Part shown: positions 16,995 through 25,648 of the stretch, one piece after another
Numbering within the stretch: position 1 is the stretch's first letter
Layout: each line of letters begins with the position of its first letter
Assembly (NCBI GenBank): GCA_964496575.1
Contig: CAZCAC010000091.1
Coordinates: 1-34,268, forward strand
Length of the DNA: 34,268 bases
Direction: 5' to 3'
Source: CAZCAC01 sp964496575
GTDB taxonomy: Bacteria > Planctomycetota > UBA1135 > GCA-002686595
Translations under genes and position numbers: made by a program
The notes under the pieces: model-generated
What the model was told of the DNA's origin: nothing
The model's input: the letters and a program-made list of their open reading frames with translations, nothing else
Databases searched by the model: none

Positions 16995-17024
16995 CAGTAC
17001 GGAGTGCGACCCCGTACTGCTACT
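16990..17024. terminator. Bidirectional hairpin terminator carrying both stop codons
   Basis: GTAGCAGTACGG (16991-17002) pairs perfectly with CCGTACTGCTAC (17012-17023), plus an outer A-T pair, around a 9-base loop. The kinase stop TAG (16992-16994) lies in the left arm and the GH95 stop (17020-17022, minus) in the right arm, so one element ends both convergent genes. There is no long T-run on either side. The left-arm 15-mer GTAGCAGTACGGAGT also occurs at 4596-4610. Confidence 0.7.
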
Positions 17025-19380
17025 CGAGTGTTACTGAGTATTGGAATCCGGCCTCGGTGTCGATCGTCATCAGCACCGCGCCGGCGCTGGTCAAGGTCGC
17101 GGCTCCGCCGAGCTTGGAGTGAAGCGTCAGGGAGGTGAGCTCATCCTCCTCCCAGGCGAAGTCGAGCTCGAAGCCGCCGCGCGTGCGCAAGCCCTTCACG
17201 CTCCCGCTGGGCCACGCCGCGGGCAACGCCGGCAATAGGTCGATGCGATGGTCGAGCGCACCGTCCCCGGTCTTGATGTGCGACTGCAGCAGCATCTCCG
17301 TGATCCCGCTCGTCGCCCCGAAGTTGCCGTCGATCTGGAACGGCGGGTGCGAGCAGAAGAGGTTCGGGTAGAGGCCGCCGCCCTTGTACTCGGTCAGCGC
17401 GGAACCGGTGAGGCGGACCAGCTGGCGCAGCATCAGGTGGGCGTGATCGCCGTCGAGCAGGCGCGCCCAGAAGTTGATCTTCCAGGCGCGCGACCAGCCC
17501 GTACCGCCGTCCCCGCGGAAGAGCAGCGACTGCTTCGCGGCGGCGAAGAGCTCGGGCGCGTCCACCGTGATCTCGCTTCCCGGGTGCAGGCCCCAGAGGT
17601 GCGAGACGTGTCGGTGCTGGTTCTTCGGATCGTCCTTGTCCTCGAGCCACTCCTGGAGCTGGCCGTGTTGCCCGATCTGGTTCGGGGCGATGCGAGCACG
17701 CACCGCAGCGAGCTCGGCTCGCAGCTCTTCGTCGACCCCCAGCACCTCGGCGGCTGCGATCGTATTGGCGAAGAGCTCGCGAATGATCTGGTGGTCCATC
17801 GTCGGCCCCATCACCAGCCCTCCGAGCTCCGGCGAGTTGCTCGGGCCGCTGATCAGCCACTTCTCCGTCGAACGCGGATCCTCGATGAGGTAGTCGAGGA
17901 AGAACTCCGACGCGCCCCTCAGCGCGGGGTAGGCGTGCTCGGCGAGAAAGTCGCGGTCACCGCCGTAGACGTAGTGCCACCAGAGGTGCTGGCTGAGCCA
18001 CGCCCCACCCGTCGGCCAGATCCCGTGGTTCGACGCGTTGATGGGCGCGCAGCCGCGCCAGAGGTCGAAGTTGTGGTGGGTCACCCAGCCACGCGCGCCG
18101 TAGTGCTCGCGGGCGGCGCTCTTTCCGGCCTGTGACAGGTCGGCGACCGCAGCGAACAGCGGCTCGCCGCACTCGGAGAGGTTGCACGGCTCGGTGAGCC
18201 AGTAGTTCATCTCCGTGTTGATGTTGATCGTGTACTTGCTCTCCCAGGGCGGCTGGAGGCGGTCGTTCCAGAGTCCTTGCAGGTTTGCGGGCTGCGAGCC
18301 TGGGCGGCTGCTGCCGATCATCAGGTAGCGGCCGTACTGGAAGAGCAGCGTGGCGAGCTGCGGGTCGTTCGCTTCGGCGAACTCGTGGATTCGTTGCGCG
18401 GTGGGGGAGGCGGCTGCCTCGGTCGTGCCGAGGTCGAGGGAGACGCGGTGGAAGAGCGCCTGGTGGTCCTCGACGTGCCGGCGGCGGATCTCCGGGTATG
18501 GGGTTCCGAAGAAGTCGTCGTTCGTCTCGATGTAATCGTAGAGACGCTGCACCGGATCAGCGCTGATGTCCCTGTAGGAGTGGAAGCTGGTCGCGGAGAG
18601 AAGGAACAGGGTCGCGGAGTCGGCGCCCGTGACCTCGAGAGCATCCTCACGCCCACGGCACTCTCCGCCCTCGAGAGTGATCAGCAGGAAGGACCCGAAC
18701 TTCATCTTCCCCGGAAAGACCGTGTTTCGCGTGCGTCCTTCCCCGACCTTGCCCTCGGTCAAGAGAGAGCTGGCCGAGAGAACGTGCATCTCGCTCTCCT
18801 GGTGTGGGCTTCTCAGCTCGGCTGCGAACTGGAGCTTCCCCTTCGCATCGGCTTCGAGCCGGATCACGACCACCTGGTCGGGAAAGCTGGCGAAGGTCTC
18901 TCGTGTGTAGCGAACGCCATTCGAAGCATAGGAAGTGGTGGCGATCGCCGTATCGAGATCGAGCTGCCGGCGGTAGTCGGTCGCCTCGCCGTGGCCGGGG
19001 AAGGTGAGCAACACGTCGGCGAACGGCTGGTACGCGGCCTGCCGCAGCGGAATCGACATGAACTCCTTCGTCGCCAGCTGCTCCGCTTCCTTCTGCTTCC
19101 CCTCGAAGAGCAGCCGGCGAATCGCCGGCAGGTGCTCGACCGCGCCGACGTGCGCGTAGTCGTGCGGTTCCCCGACCCAGAGCGTGTCCTCGTTGAACTG
19201 GTAACGCGCCTCCTCGAGGCCGCCGAAGACCATCGCGCCCATGCTGCCGTTGCCGACGGGTAGCGCCTCGACCCAGCTGGCCGCCGGCTCCTCGTACCAG
19301 AGCAGCAGGTCGCCGGTCTGGGCGTGCGCGGCGTTGACGGAGCCGAAGGAGGCGAGGAGGAGGAGAGGGAGGATCTTCAT
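17020..19380 (-). CDS. Secreted glycoside hydrolase family 95 (alpha-L-fucosidase/alpha-L-galactosidase)
   Basis: This is a 786-residue protein with signal peptide MKILPLLLLASFGSVNAAHA. The N-terminal beta-domain begins with the GH95 hallmark (LLWYEEPAASWVEALPVGNGSMGAMVFGG, seen in pieces). The (alpha/alpha)6 barrel carries the catalytic signatures: NINTEMNYWL at about residues 380-390 (the Asn pair that activates water), GPSNSPE at about 512-518 (general acid Glu), and IDGNFGATSGI at about 681 (catalytic Asp). All expected residues are present. GH95 enzymes release terminal alpha-1,2-linked L-fucose or alpha-L-galactose with inversion. Export suggests periplasmic or outer action on fucosylated glycans. 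The divergent sulfatase suggests a sulfated fucan-type substrate, which is inference. Confidence 0.93.
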   Translation of the reverse strand: MKILPLLLLASFGSVNAAHAQTGDLLLWYEEPAASWVEALPVGNGSMGAMVFGGLEEARYQFNEDTLWVGEPHDYAHVGAVEHLPAIRRLLFEGKQKEAEQLATKEFMSIPLRQAAYQPFADVLLTFPGHGEATDYRRQLDLDTAIATTSYASNGVRYTRETFASFPDQVVVIRLEADAKGKLQFAAELRSPHQESEMHVLSASSLLTEGKVGEGRTRNTVFPGKMKFGSFLLITLEGGECRGREDALEVTGADSATLFLLSATSFHSYRDISADPVQRLYDYIETNDDFFGTPYPEIRRRHVEDHQALFHRVSLDLGTTEAAASPTAQRIHEFAEANDPQLATLLFQYGRYLMIGSSRPGSQPANLQGLWNDRLQPPWESKYTININTEMNYWLTEPCNLSECGEPLFAAVADLSQAGKSAAREHYGARGWVTHHNFDLWRGCAPINASNHGIWPTGGAWLSQHLWWHYVYGGDRDFLAEHAYPALRGASEFFLDYLIEDPRSTEKWLISGPSNSPELGGLVMGPTMDHQIIRELFANTIAAAEVLGVDEELRAELAAVRARIAPNQIGQHGQLQEWLEDKDDPKNQHRHVSHLWGLHPGSEITVDAPELFAAAKQSLLFRGDGGTGWSRAWKINFWARLLDGDHAHLMLRQLVRLTGSALTEYKGGGLYPNLFCSHPPFQIDGNFGATSGITEMLLQSHIKTGDGALDHRIDLLPALPAAWPSGSVKGLRTRGGFELDFAWEEDELTSLTLHSKLGGAATLTSAGAVLMTIDTEAGFQYSVTLE

Positions 19381-19504
19381 GAGGCTCGCTGGGGTCGGGA
19401 GAGCGGGAGGGCAGAGAGTGTACTCCGCGCGAGTCGCCCAGCGGTATGATCGGCCGCGCACGGGCCCGCGCCCCGATCCCTTCCGCTTCGATCCCGGTGA
19501 AACG

Positions 19505-21121
19505 ATGAAGATCACGACGACCTGCCTCCCGGCTGTCTGGCTGCTGCTGCTCTCCCCGCTGGGGCCCGCCCAGGAGTCGGAGCATCCCAACATCCTCTTC
19601 ATCATGTCCGACGACCACGCCGCGCACGCGATCGGCGCATACGGCGGGCGGCTCGCGACCCTCGATCCCACGCCGGTGATCGACACGTTGGCCGAGGAAG
19701 GGATGCTGTTCGAGAACTGCTTCGTGACCAACTCGATCTGCACGCCGAGCCGCGCGGCGATCATGACCGGCCAGTACAGCCACGTGAACGGCGTCTATAC
19801 GCTGGCCGAGCGCATCCCGCCGGAGCGGCAGACCCTGGCGATCGAGATGCGGAGCGCCGGCTACCAGACGGCGATGATCGGCAAGTGGCACCTCAAAGAA
19901 GAGCCGAACTTCGACTACTACAAGGTGCTGCCGGGGCAGGGGAAGTACCACGACCCGTCCTTCAAGGAGAAGACCGCCGGGGCCTGGCCGAAGAACGTCG
20001 TGCAGATGACCGGTCACTCCTCCGACTGCATCACCGACAGCACGCTGGCGTGGCTGAAGGGGCGCGATCGGACGAAGCCCTTCTTCCTGATGCACCACTA
20101 CAAGGCGCCGCACGACTACTTCGAGCACGCGAAGCGCTACGATACCTACCTCGCCGACATCGACATACCCGAGCCGCCGAGCCTGTGGAGCCAGCCGGAG
20201 TTCGGCTCGATCGCGACGCGCGGCCACGAGGGCGAACTGATCCGCTACGTCGGCACCTCGATCGGCCGGCGCCACGCGTTCCGCAGCTACAGCCGCAAGT
20301 GGGCGAAGGACCCGGAGCTGACCGACGAGGAGGCGCAGCGTAGGGCGTACAACGCCTATCTGAAGCGCTACCTGCGCTGCGTCAAGGGAGTCGACGACAA
20401 CCTGAAGCGGCTGTTCGACTACCTGCGCGAGGAAGGTCTCTACGACGACACGGTGATCTTCTACACCGGCGACCAGGGGATGATGCTCGGCGAGCACGAT
20501 TACCAGGACAAGCGCTGGATGTACGAGGAGTCGCAGCGGATGCCGATGCTGGTGCGCCATCCGAAGACGATTCGCCCGGGCTCGCGCACCGACGCGATCG
20601 TCGAGAACGTCGACTTCGGCCCCACGATGCTGGCCTTCGCCGGCGTCGAGACACCGGCGTCGATGCAGGGGCGGAGCTTCCGCTCGATCCTGGAGACCGG
20701 TCGCGAGCCGGCGGGCTGGAAGCAAAGCGCGTACTACCGCTACTACTACCACCTGGTGCACCACTGGAACCCCGCGCACCTCGGCTTGCGCACCAAGGAG
20801 CACAAGCTGATCTACTACTACGGCTGCGCGATGGACGGCGGCCGGCAGACGCCGCCGGGCTGGGAGCTGTACGACCTGCGCGCCGACCCGCACGAGCTGA
20901 AGAACGTCTACGACGATCCGAAGTACGCCGAGGTCGTCGAACGGCTCAAGGAGCAACTCCTCGCCCGGCGCTTCGAGATCGGCGACACCGACGAGGCCTT
21001 CCCCGAGATGCGCGCGGTGATCGAGGAGTTCTGGGACTACGACGAGGCCGACCGCGCGAAGGCGATCGAGCTGTCGCACGAGTACGCGAAGAGGGAGCGG
21101 GCTCGGGAAGAGAAGAAGTGA
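19505..21121 (+). CDS. Secreted type I (formylglycine) sulfatase
   Basis: This is a 538-residue protein with signal peptide MKITTTCLPAVWLLLLSPLGPAQ. ATG 19505 is chosen because it starts that signal; a longer frame upstream adds unrelated residues. The metal-binding start of the domain is NILFIMSDDHAAHA (D36, D37). The sulfatase signature C79-T-P-S-R83 is complete, so maturation to formylglycine is expected. GKWHL and the later YTGDQGMMLGEHDYQDKRWMYEESQRMP supply further active-site and metal residues. The order and spacing match family S1 sulfatases of planctomycetes and Bacteroidetes that desulfate algal or host glycans. The divergent GH95 gene 124 bases away suggests joint use. No anaerobic maturase is in the window. 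Confidence 0.95.
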   Translation: MKITTTCLPAVWLLLLSPLGPAQESEHPNILFIMSDDHAAHAIGAYGGRLATLDPTPVIDTLAEEGMLFENCFVTNSICTPSRAAIMTGQYSHVNGVYTLAERIPPERQTLAIEMRSAGYQTAMIGKWHLKEEPNFDYYKVLPGQGKYHDPSFKEKTAGAWPKNVVQMTGHSSDCITDSTLAWLKGRDRTKPFFLMHHYKAPHDYFEHAKRYDTYLADIDIPEPPSLWSQPEFGSIATRGHEGELIRYVGTSIGRRHAFRSYSRKWAKDPELTDEEAQRRAYNAYLKRYLRCVKGVDDNLKRLFDYLREEGLYDDTVIFYTGDQGMMLGEHDYQDKRWMYEESQRMPMLVRHPKTIRPGSRTDAIVENVDFGPTMLAFAGVETPASMQGRSFRSILETGREPAGWKQSAYYRYYYHLVHHWNPAHLGLRTKEHKLIYYYGCAMDGGRQTPPGWELYDLRADPHELKNVYDDPKYAEVVERLKEQLLARRFEIGDTDEAFPEMRAVIEEFWDYDEADRAKAIELSHEYAKRERAREEKK

Positions 21122-21161
21122 TGGCTCACGCCGTCCTTCGGCCCCACGGCGCGGGAGCGCC

Positions 21162-21365
21162 TCAATCCTCCTCTCCGGGCTCATTCGCCTCTCGAGCACG
21201 ACGCTCCGAGACACGGATGGCGACCAGCAACGCGATCACCACCAGGGCGACGAATCCGAGCCCGAGGAACTGGGACACCTCGAGCGAGCGGCAGACGTAG
21301 AGCGCGAGGAGGGTGAGGATCCCCAGCGAGCCGATGAGGCTGAACAGCCCGGAGCTGGGATTCAT
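21162..21365 (-). CDS. Small two-helix membrane protein
   Basis: This is a 67-residue protein with two hydrophobic segments (FSLIGSLGILTLLALYVC and FLGLGFVALVVIALLVAIRV) and a charged C-terminus (SERRAREANEPGEED), as expected of a small inner-membrane protein with a cytoplasmic tail. An alternative in-frame ATG at 21386 would add seven residues. It converges with the sulfatase gene (40 bases apart) and diverges from the ankyrin gene across a region with a strong palindrome. Family not recognised. Confidence 0.6.
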   Translation of the reverse strand: MNPSSGLFSLIGSLGILTLLALYVCRSLEVSQFLGLGFVALVVIALLVAIRVSERRAREANEPGEED

Positions 21366-21474
21366 GAAGCCGCCCTTGCCGTGCATGAGCGGATCGTAGC
21401 AGGACCCCGTGCGGACGCCGCCGCGGATCTCCCCGGGTGGTCGTGTACGGGTTGCGTTCAGCTCCGCAACCCCC

Positions 21475-21520
21475 TTGCGGAGATCTCCTACGACGTGTAG
21501 TACTACAGTTCGTAGGAGAT
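21475..21520 (+). promoter_or_regulatory. 38-bp near-perfect palindrome, probable tandem operator over a promoter
   Basis: Bases 21483-21520 are palindromic around 21501/21502 with 17 of 19 base pairs matching: 11 outer pairs, two mismatches, six inner pairs. It can be read as two half-overlapping sites, CTAC-N5-GTAG at 21488-21500 and again at 21503-21515, 15 bp apart. The TAC/GTA half sites resemble BlaI/MecI-family operators. A weak promoter can be placed with -35 TTGCGG (21475-21480) and -10 TAGTAC (21498-21503) at 17-bp spacing, which the operator would block. It lies 99 bases before GTG 21620. No BlaI/BlaR gene is in the window. Confidence 0.6.
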
Positions 21521-21619
21521 GGCCTCTCCGGGGTAGGCGGGGAGGGGCGCGAGCGTCAGCCGGCGGGACCGACTCGCGCGACGAGAGAGACGGCGCCGGA
21601 ATCGACCGGGAGACGCGAC

Positions 21620-23641
21620 GTGCACTTCTTCCTCCTTCTGCTGCTCATCGCCCTCGCCCCGAGCCGCGACGAGCTCCTGTCGACCGACCTGCTCGAAGCC
21701 GCCCGCCGGGGAGACCTGGCGACGATCACCCGGCTGCTCGACGAGAGCGATGACGCCGTTCGCCAGCACGACGAGCGCAACTGCACCGCCTTGCACTTCG
21801 CCGCCGCCGGCGGACATCTCGAGGCGGTGGAGCTCCTGCTGGACGCCGGCGCCGAACTGGAAGCGGCGGACGTCGACGGCGACACGCCGCTGCTGTGGGC
21901 GGCGCACGCCGGACACGTCGAGGTCGCCGCGTTGCTCCACGACGCGGGGGCGAGCCCGACCCCTCCGAACCAGGCCCGGCGGAACCTACTCCACTTCGCA
22001 GTCCTCGGTGGAAATCGCGAGATGATCGAGCTCGCGCTCTTCGGCGACCTGGACATCGACGCGCGGGACTTCGAGGGTTACACGGCGCTGCACCTGGCGA
22101 CGTTGCGCAATCGCCGGGATCTCGCGACGACTCTGATCGAAGGGAACGCGAACACGGAGGTGAAGGAGAACTACGGCCGCACCCCGCTCCTGCTCGTCGC
22201 CCGGGAGAGCGGCGACGTCGGCATGGCCCGCCTCCTGATCGATAGCGGAGCGAACATCGAGGTCAGGGACCGCTTCGGAGACACGCCGTTGAGACTGGCG
22301 ACCTGGCGCGGGTACGGCGCGGTGATCGAGCTCCTGCTCGAGCGCGGGGCGGAGGTTCCGACGACCGGCCCGCAAGGTCGGGCGATGACGATCGATGCCG
22401 CGAAGCGTGGACAGGCCGCCCTGTTCGCCGTTCTGGTGGAGAAGGGAGCCGACCTTTCGATCCGCAACGAGGAGGGCGGCTCCCTGCTGCACTCCGCCTG
22501 CGACGGCGGCTCGACGGAGGTCGCGGCGCTCCTGCTGGAGCAGGGGATGCCGATCGAAGAGCAGGACCGCTACGGCCGGACTCCACTGCACTACGCCGCC
22601 GAGCGCGGGCGGCGCGAGGTGGTGGAGCTCTTGCTGGAGCGAGAGGCCAATCCGAACGCGGCCAGCCTCTCCGGCATCACTCCCTACGACGACGCGCGCC
22701 TCGCCGATCACCGCTCCATCACCGAGCTCCTGCTCGAGGCGGGCGCGGACCAGGGCGAGCCCAGCTTCCCCAGGCTCGAGGGCCCCTACCTCGGCCAGAC
22801 GCCGCCCGGCCTCGAGCCGCAGCTCTTCGCCCCGGACATCGTCGCCTCGCACCGCTTCGAGCACGGCTCGGTGACCTTCTCGCCGGACGGCCGGGAGGCT
22901 TACTGGTCGAGCTCCTTCATGCTGGGCAACGCGGGCTACTCGACCGCGAGGCTGCTCGCCGCCGGGCAACGGGACGGTCGCTGGATGCCGTCCCACCGTC
23001 CCGAGTTCGCCGCCGACCTCCGGACCGGTGACGACGTTCCGTTCATGAGTCCCGACGGGAAGAGGCTCTACTTCATCTCCATGAGGACGGACCCGGGAGG
23101 TGGGGGGAGGACCGGCGAGCGGATCTGGTTCGTCGAGAGGACGCGCGATGGCTGGTCCGGGGCCGAGCTGGTGGAAGGCGGTCCCAACACGATCGAAGTG
23201 CACTGGCTCTTCTCCGTGGCCTCGAACGGCGCCATCTACTTCGGCAGCAGCGCACCCGGAGGCCTCGGCATGGGCGATGTCTACCGCTGCGCGCCGGAGG
23301 GCGGCGGCTTCAGCGCTCCCGGCAATCTCGGAGCTCCGATCAACAGCGAGGCCTCGGAGGGCTCACCGTTCATCGCTCCCGACGAGAGCTACCTGATCCT
23401 GGTGCGCAACGGGCACGCCGGGGGCCTGGGGGGCTCGGACCTCTACGTTTCCTTCCGCGACGGAGAGGACGGCTGGCTGGAACCGGTGCTGCTCCCCGCG
23501 CCGCTCAACACCGCGAGCCACGAGCAGTGCCCCTTCGTCTCCCACGACGGGAAGTACCTGTTCTTCAACAGCCACCGCAACGGCAATGCGGACGTCTACT
23601 GGGTCGACGCGGAGGTGATTCGGCGACTCGGGCCGCTGTGA
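21620..23641 (+). CDS. Exported ankyrin-repeat protein with C-terminal PD40/WD40-like propeller
   Basis: The product is 673 residues from GTG 21620, which has GGGAG 7 bases upstream and begins a signal-like hydrophobic stretch (HFFLLLLLIALAPS). An in-frame start at 21437 is rejected because it would put the palindromic regulatory site inside the gene. Residues about 25-390 are eleven ankyrin repeats (for example TALHFAAAGGHLEAVELLLDAGA, in pieces; TPLHYAAERGRREVVELLLE). Residues about 395-673 form a PD40/TolB-like beta-propeller, introduced by YLGQTPPGLEPQLFAPDIVA and with SPDGKRLYF, APDESYLIL and SHDGKYLFF blades. Probably a periplasmic or surface protein-binding scaffold; partner unknown. 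It converges with the FG-GAP gene. Confidence 0.88.
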   Translation: MHFFLLLLLIALAPSRDELLSTDLLEAARRGDLATITRLLDESDDAVRQHDERNCTALHFAAAGGHLEAVELLLDAGAELEAADVDGDTPLLWAAHAGHVEVAALLHDAGASPTPPNQARRNLLHFAVLGGNREMIELALFGDLDIDARDFEGYTALHLATLRNRRDLATTLIEGNANTEVKENYGRTPLLLVARESGDVGMARLLIDSGANIEVRDRFGDTPLRLATWRGYGAVIELLLERGAEVPTTGPQGRAMTIDAAKRGQAALFAVLVEKGADLSIRNEEGGSLLHSACDGGSTEVAALLLEQGMPIEEQDRYGRTPLHYAAERGRREVVELLLEREANPNAASLSGITPYDDARLADHRSITELLLEAGADQGEPSFPRLEGPYLGQTPPGLEPQLFAPDIVASHRFEHGSVTFSPDGREAYWSSSFMLGNAGYSTARLLAAGQRDGRWMPSHRPEFAADLRTGDDVPFMSPDGKRLYFISMRTDPGGGGRTGERIWFVERTRDGWSGAELVEGGPNTIEVHWLFSVASNGAIYFGSSAPGGLGMGDVYRCAPEGGGFSAPGNLGAPINSEASEGSPFIAPDESYLILVRNGHAGGLGGSDLYVSFRDGEDGWLEPVLLPAPLNTASHEQCPFVSHDGKYLFFNSHRNGNADVYWVDAEVIRRLGPL

Positions 23642-23653
23642 GAGCGACGCGGT

Positions 23654-25354
23654 CTACCACCAGACCACCTCGATCCCGTTGCTGAAATTGCTCCCGGTTC
23701 CGCAGGGTCCGGAACTGTCACGATACCAGAGCTGGTACTGGATCGTCTCGCCGGGGAGTACGTTGCCCTTGGTCACCAGGGACTTCCCCGTGCTGTCGGT
23801 CTTGCCCCACTGGTCGAACTGCGTGATCCCCAGGCGCTCGGTGGGGTAGCCCACGCAGAGGCAGCCGTCCTTGAACGGGGTCGAGATGCTGGACCGGCCC
23901 TGCAGGAACAGTCCGAAGTCACCCGGGATGCCGTCTGAGGCCTCGAGCAAGAGATCGTCCCGAGCGACGAGCGGGGTGCCGCTCGCCCACAGCCTGACGC
24001 CCAGGCCGGTGGAGTTCACGCAGCCGGAGAAGTACCAGTAGAAGCTGTCGTTGTTGCAGGGACAGCCGCAGTTCTCGCCGGTACAGGTGACCGTGTGGAT
24101 GGGGACCAGCTCGTGGATGGTGACGGCGCCGAATTCGGGTCCTCCCGTGTCGTCCCCGGGGGCTCCCACCGCGATGAGGTTGTCGCCGATCGACACCGAC
24201 CGTCCGAAGCGATCATCGGCCGCGCTGCTGTTGCGGATGACCGGACAGGTGGCCCAGCCCGGTGTACAGAGCCCGATTCCGTGGGCACCTCCCGCATCCG
24301 CGCCCCCCTCGTTCTCACCATCGGCGCCGACGAAGAACTCGCAGGACCCGAGGGCGACCGAGCAGCCGAAGTTGTCTCCCGCGCTCGCGTCGTGGACGTC
24401 GTACTTGCTGTCGCTCCATCCCGAACCCGAGTGGTGGAGCTCGTAGACCGCACCGGCATCGAGGCCATCGTCATCGTCCCCGGGGGCTCCGACGATCCAG
24501 TATGAGGGAGCGATGCAGTACCCGAAGAGATCACCTGCTTCCCCGTCGGAGGCGGAATACTTCTCCATGAAGGGGAACCCGGGCTGACTCTGGTAGATGT
24601 ATACCGAGCCTGAATCCGTTCCGAGACCGTCGACGCCGGGCGCACCGATCATCGCGTAGTCCCCCCAGTCGCCGAGCGCGATGGAGTGACCGTAGTCGTC
24701 CCCGGCTGCGCCGTCGCCGGCGGTCAGCGTCATCACCTCGACGAACTGCGCGCCGTCCCAGTCGAAGATGTAGACCGCCCCCTGGCCGTCCTTTCCGGGG
24801 GCGCCGATCGCCAGGGTCGGATCGGTGTTGAGACTCAGCGAGGCACCGAACTCGTCGAGATCGGCCGCGTCACTGGCGACCAGCTTCTGATGCTCGACGT
24901 AGCTCGTCCCGTTCCACTCGAACACGTAGACCGATCCGGTGCGTTGGCCTCCCACCTGGTCGCTGGGAGCACCGATGACTACCTGCAAGGGCAATCCCAC
25001 GGCGATCGAAGACCCGAAGAGATCGCCGCTCTCGCCGTCGCTCGCGATGAGCTTCTGGTCGAGGTTCCAGTTCGACCCGCCCTGGCTGTAGCAGTACACC
25101 GCCCCCTGATCGACACCGAGATGGGAATTCCCCGGAGCGCCGGCGACCAGGGCTGCGTCTCCGGGGCTGATCCAGACAGCCTCGCCGAAGCGGTCGCCCC
25201 CGGTGCCGTCGGGCGGGGTCAGCCTGGCGACCTCGAGCGCCACCTCGGGAGGGGTGAAGGCTCTGCTCTCAAAACCCATCGCTTCGGTGGGGATGGCGGT
25301 GAGCTGGAATGCGAGGACGCCGAGCGCGAGACCGCTGACGAGCTTGTGTTTCAT
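23654..25354 (-). CDS. Secreted FG-GAP repeat protein with the shared Cys-containing C-terminal module
   Basis: This is a 566-residue protein from ATG 25354, with a good Shine-Dalgarno (GGGAG about 8 bases upstream) and a signal peptide (MKHKLVSGLALGVLAFQLTAI). Residues about 45-400 hold about seven FG-GAP units, each with a D-x-FG-x-S/A-V/I strand and VGAPG (DRFGEAVWI/VAGAPG, DLFGSSIAV/VIGAPS, DEFGASLSL/AIGAPG, DDYGHSIAL/MIGAPG, DLFGYCIAP/IVGAPG, DNFGCSVAL, DRFGRSVSI/AVGAPG). This is the integrin-alpha-like propeller. From about residue 415 it carries the module also seen in the 5221-6546 gene: CPCNNDS, GCVNS, YQLWYRDSSGPC and NFSNGIEVVW. Likely exported and Ca-binding. It follows the tRNA array on the same strand. 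Confidence 0.88.
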   Translation of the reverse strand: MKHKLVSGLALGVLAFQLTAIPTEAMGFESRAFTPPEVALEVARLTPPDGTGGDRFGEAVWISPGDAALVAGAPGNSHLGVDQGAVYCYSQGGSNWNLDQKLIASDGESGDLFGSSIAVGLPLQVVIGAPSDQVGGQRTGSVYVFEWNGTSYVEHQKLVASDAADLDEFGASLSLNTDPTLAIGAPGKDGQGAVYIFDWDGAQFVEVMTLTAGDGAAGDDYGHSIALGDWGDYAMIGAPGVDGLGTDSGSVYIYQSQPGFPFMEKYSASDGEAGDLFGYCIAPSYWIVGAPGDDDDGLDAGAVYELHHSGSGWSDSKYDVHDASAGDNFGCSVALGSCEFFVGADGENEGGADAGGAHGIGLCTPGWATCPVIRNSSAADDRFGRSVSIGDNLIAVGAPGDDTGGPEFGAVTIHELVPIHTVTCTGENCGCPCNNDSFYWYFSGCVNSTGLGVRLWASGTPLVARDDLLLEASDGIPGDFGLFLQGRSSISTPFKDGCLCVGYPTERLGITQFDQWGKTDSTGKSLVTKGNVLPGETIQYQLWYRDSSGPCGTGSNFSNGIEVVWW

Positions 25355-25566
25355 AGGTAATCTCCCGCAGTTGACCGGGATGAAGACGAACGGAAGAGCT
25401 CGAAGGTGCCCCATACCTCTGTTCTTCATGTACTCGAAGGACCGCAGGTGACACCCGCCCGTCCGTTCGTACGACGGAATCGCCTCGCGGTTTCTCTCGG
25501 AGAGCGATTCCGTGGGCCAGAAGCCCCCCGCGGCGACGTGAGGGGCGCAAGCCGGCAGATAGGTGA
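25355..25566 (-). other. Spacer between tRNA array and FG-GAP gene
   Basis: This 212-base spacer contains the ribosome binding site of the FG-GAP gene next to its start. I see no gene, strong hairpin or clear promoter elsewhere in it. A frame open through it and into the tRNA genes is an artefact. Confidence 0.5.
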
Positions 25567-25638
25567 TCACCCCGATGGGATTCGAACCCATGTCTCCGGA
25601 TTGAAAGTCCGGAATCCTGACCGCTAGACGACGGGGCG
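25567..25638 (-). tRNA. tRNA-Glu (anticodon TTC)
   Basis: The acceptor CGCCCCG pairs with CGGGGTG (one G-U) and the discriminator is A. The anticodon arm CCGGA-CTTTCAA-TCCGG places TTC at 34-36. The T-arm has a standard TTCGAAT loop. CCA is not encoded. It is the last gene of a seven-tRNA minus-strand array. Confidence 0.93.
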
Positions 25639-25648
25639 ATCGAGACCA

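Noticed and set aside
18647..21214. Long minus-strand frame opposite the sulfatase and GH95 genes
   Set aside because: Both underlying genes have clear catalytic motifs on the other frames; the antisense product has no domain and crosses the divergent promoter region.
21437..21619. Longer N-terminus for the ankyrin-PD40 gene
   Set aside because: It would place the palindromic operator within the gene and bury the signal-like segment; GTG 21620 has a Shine-Dalgarno and starts the signal.
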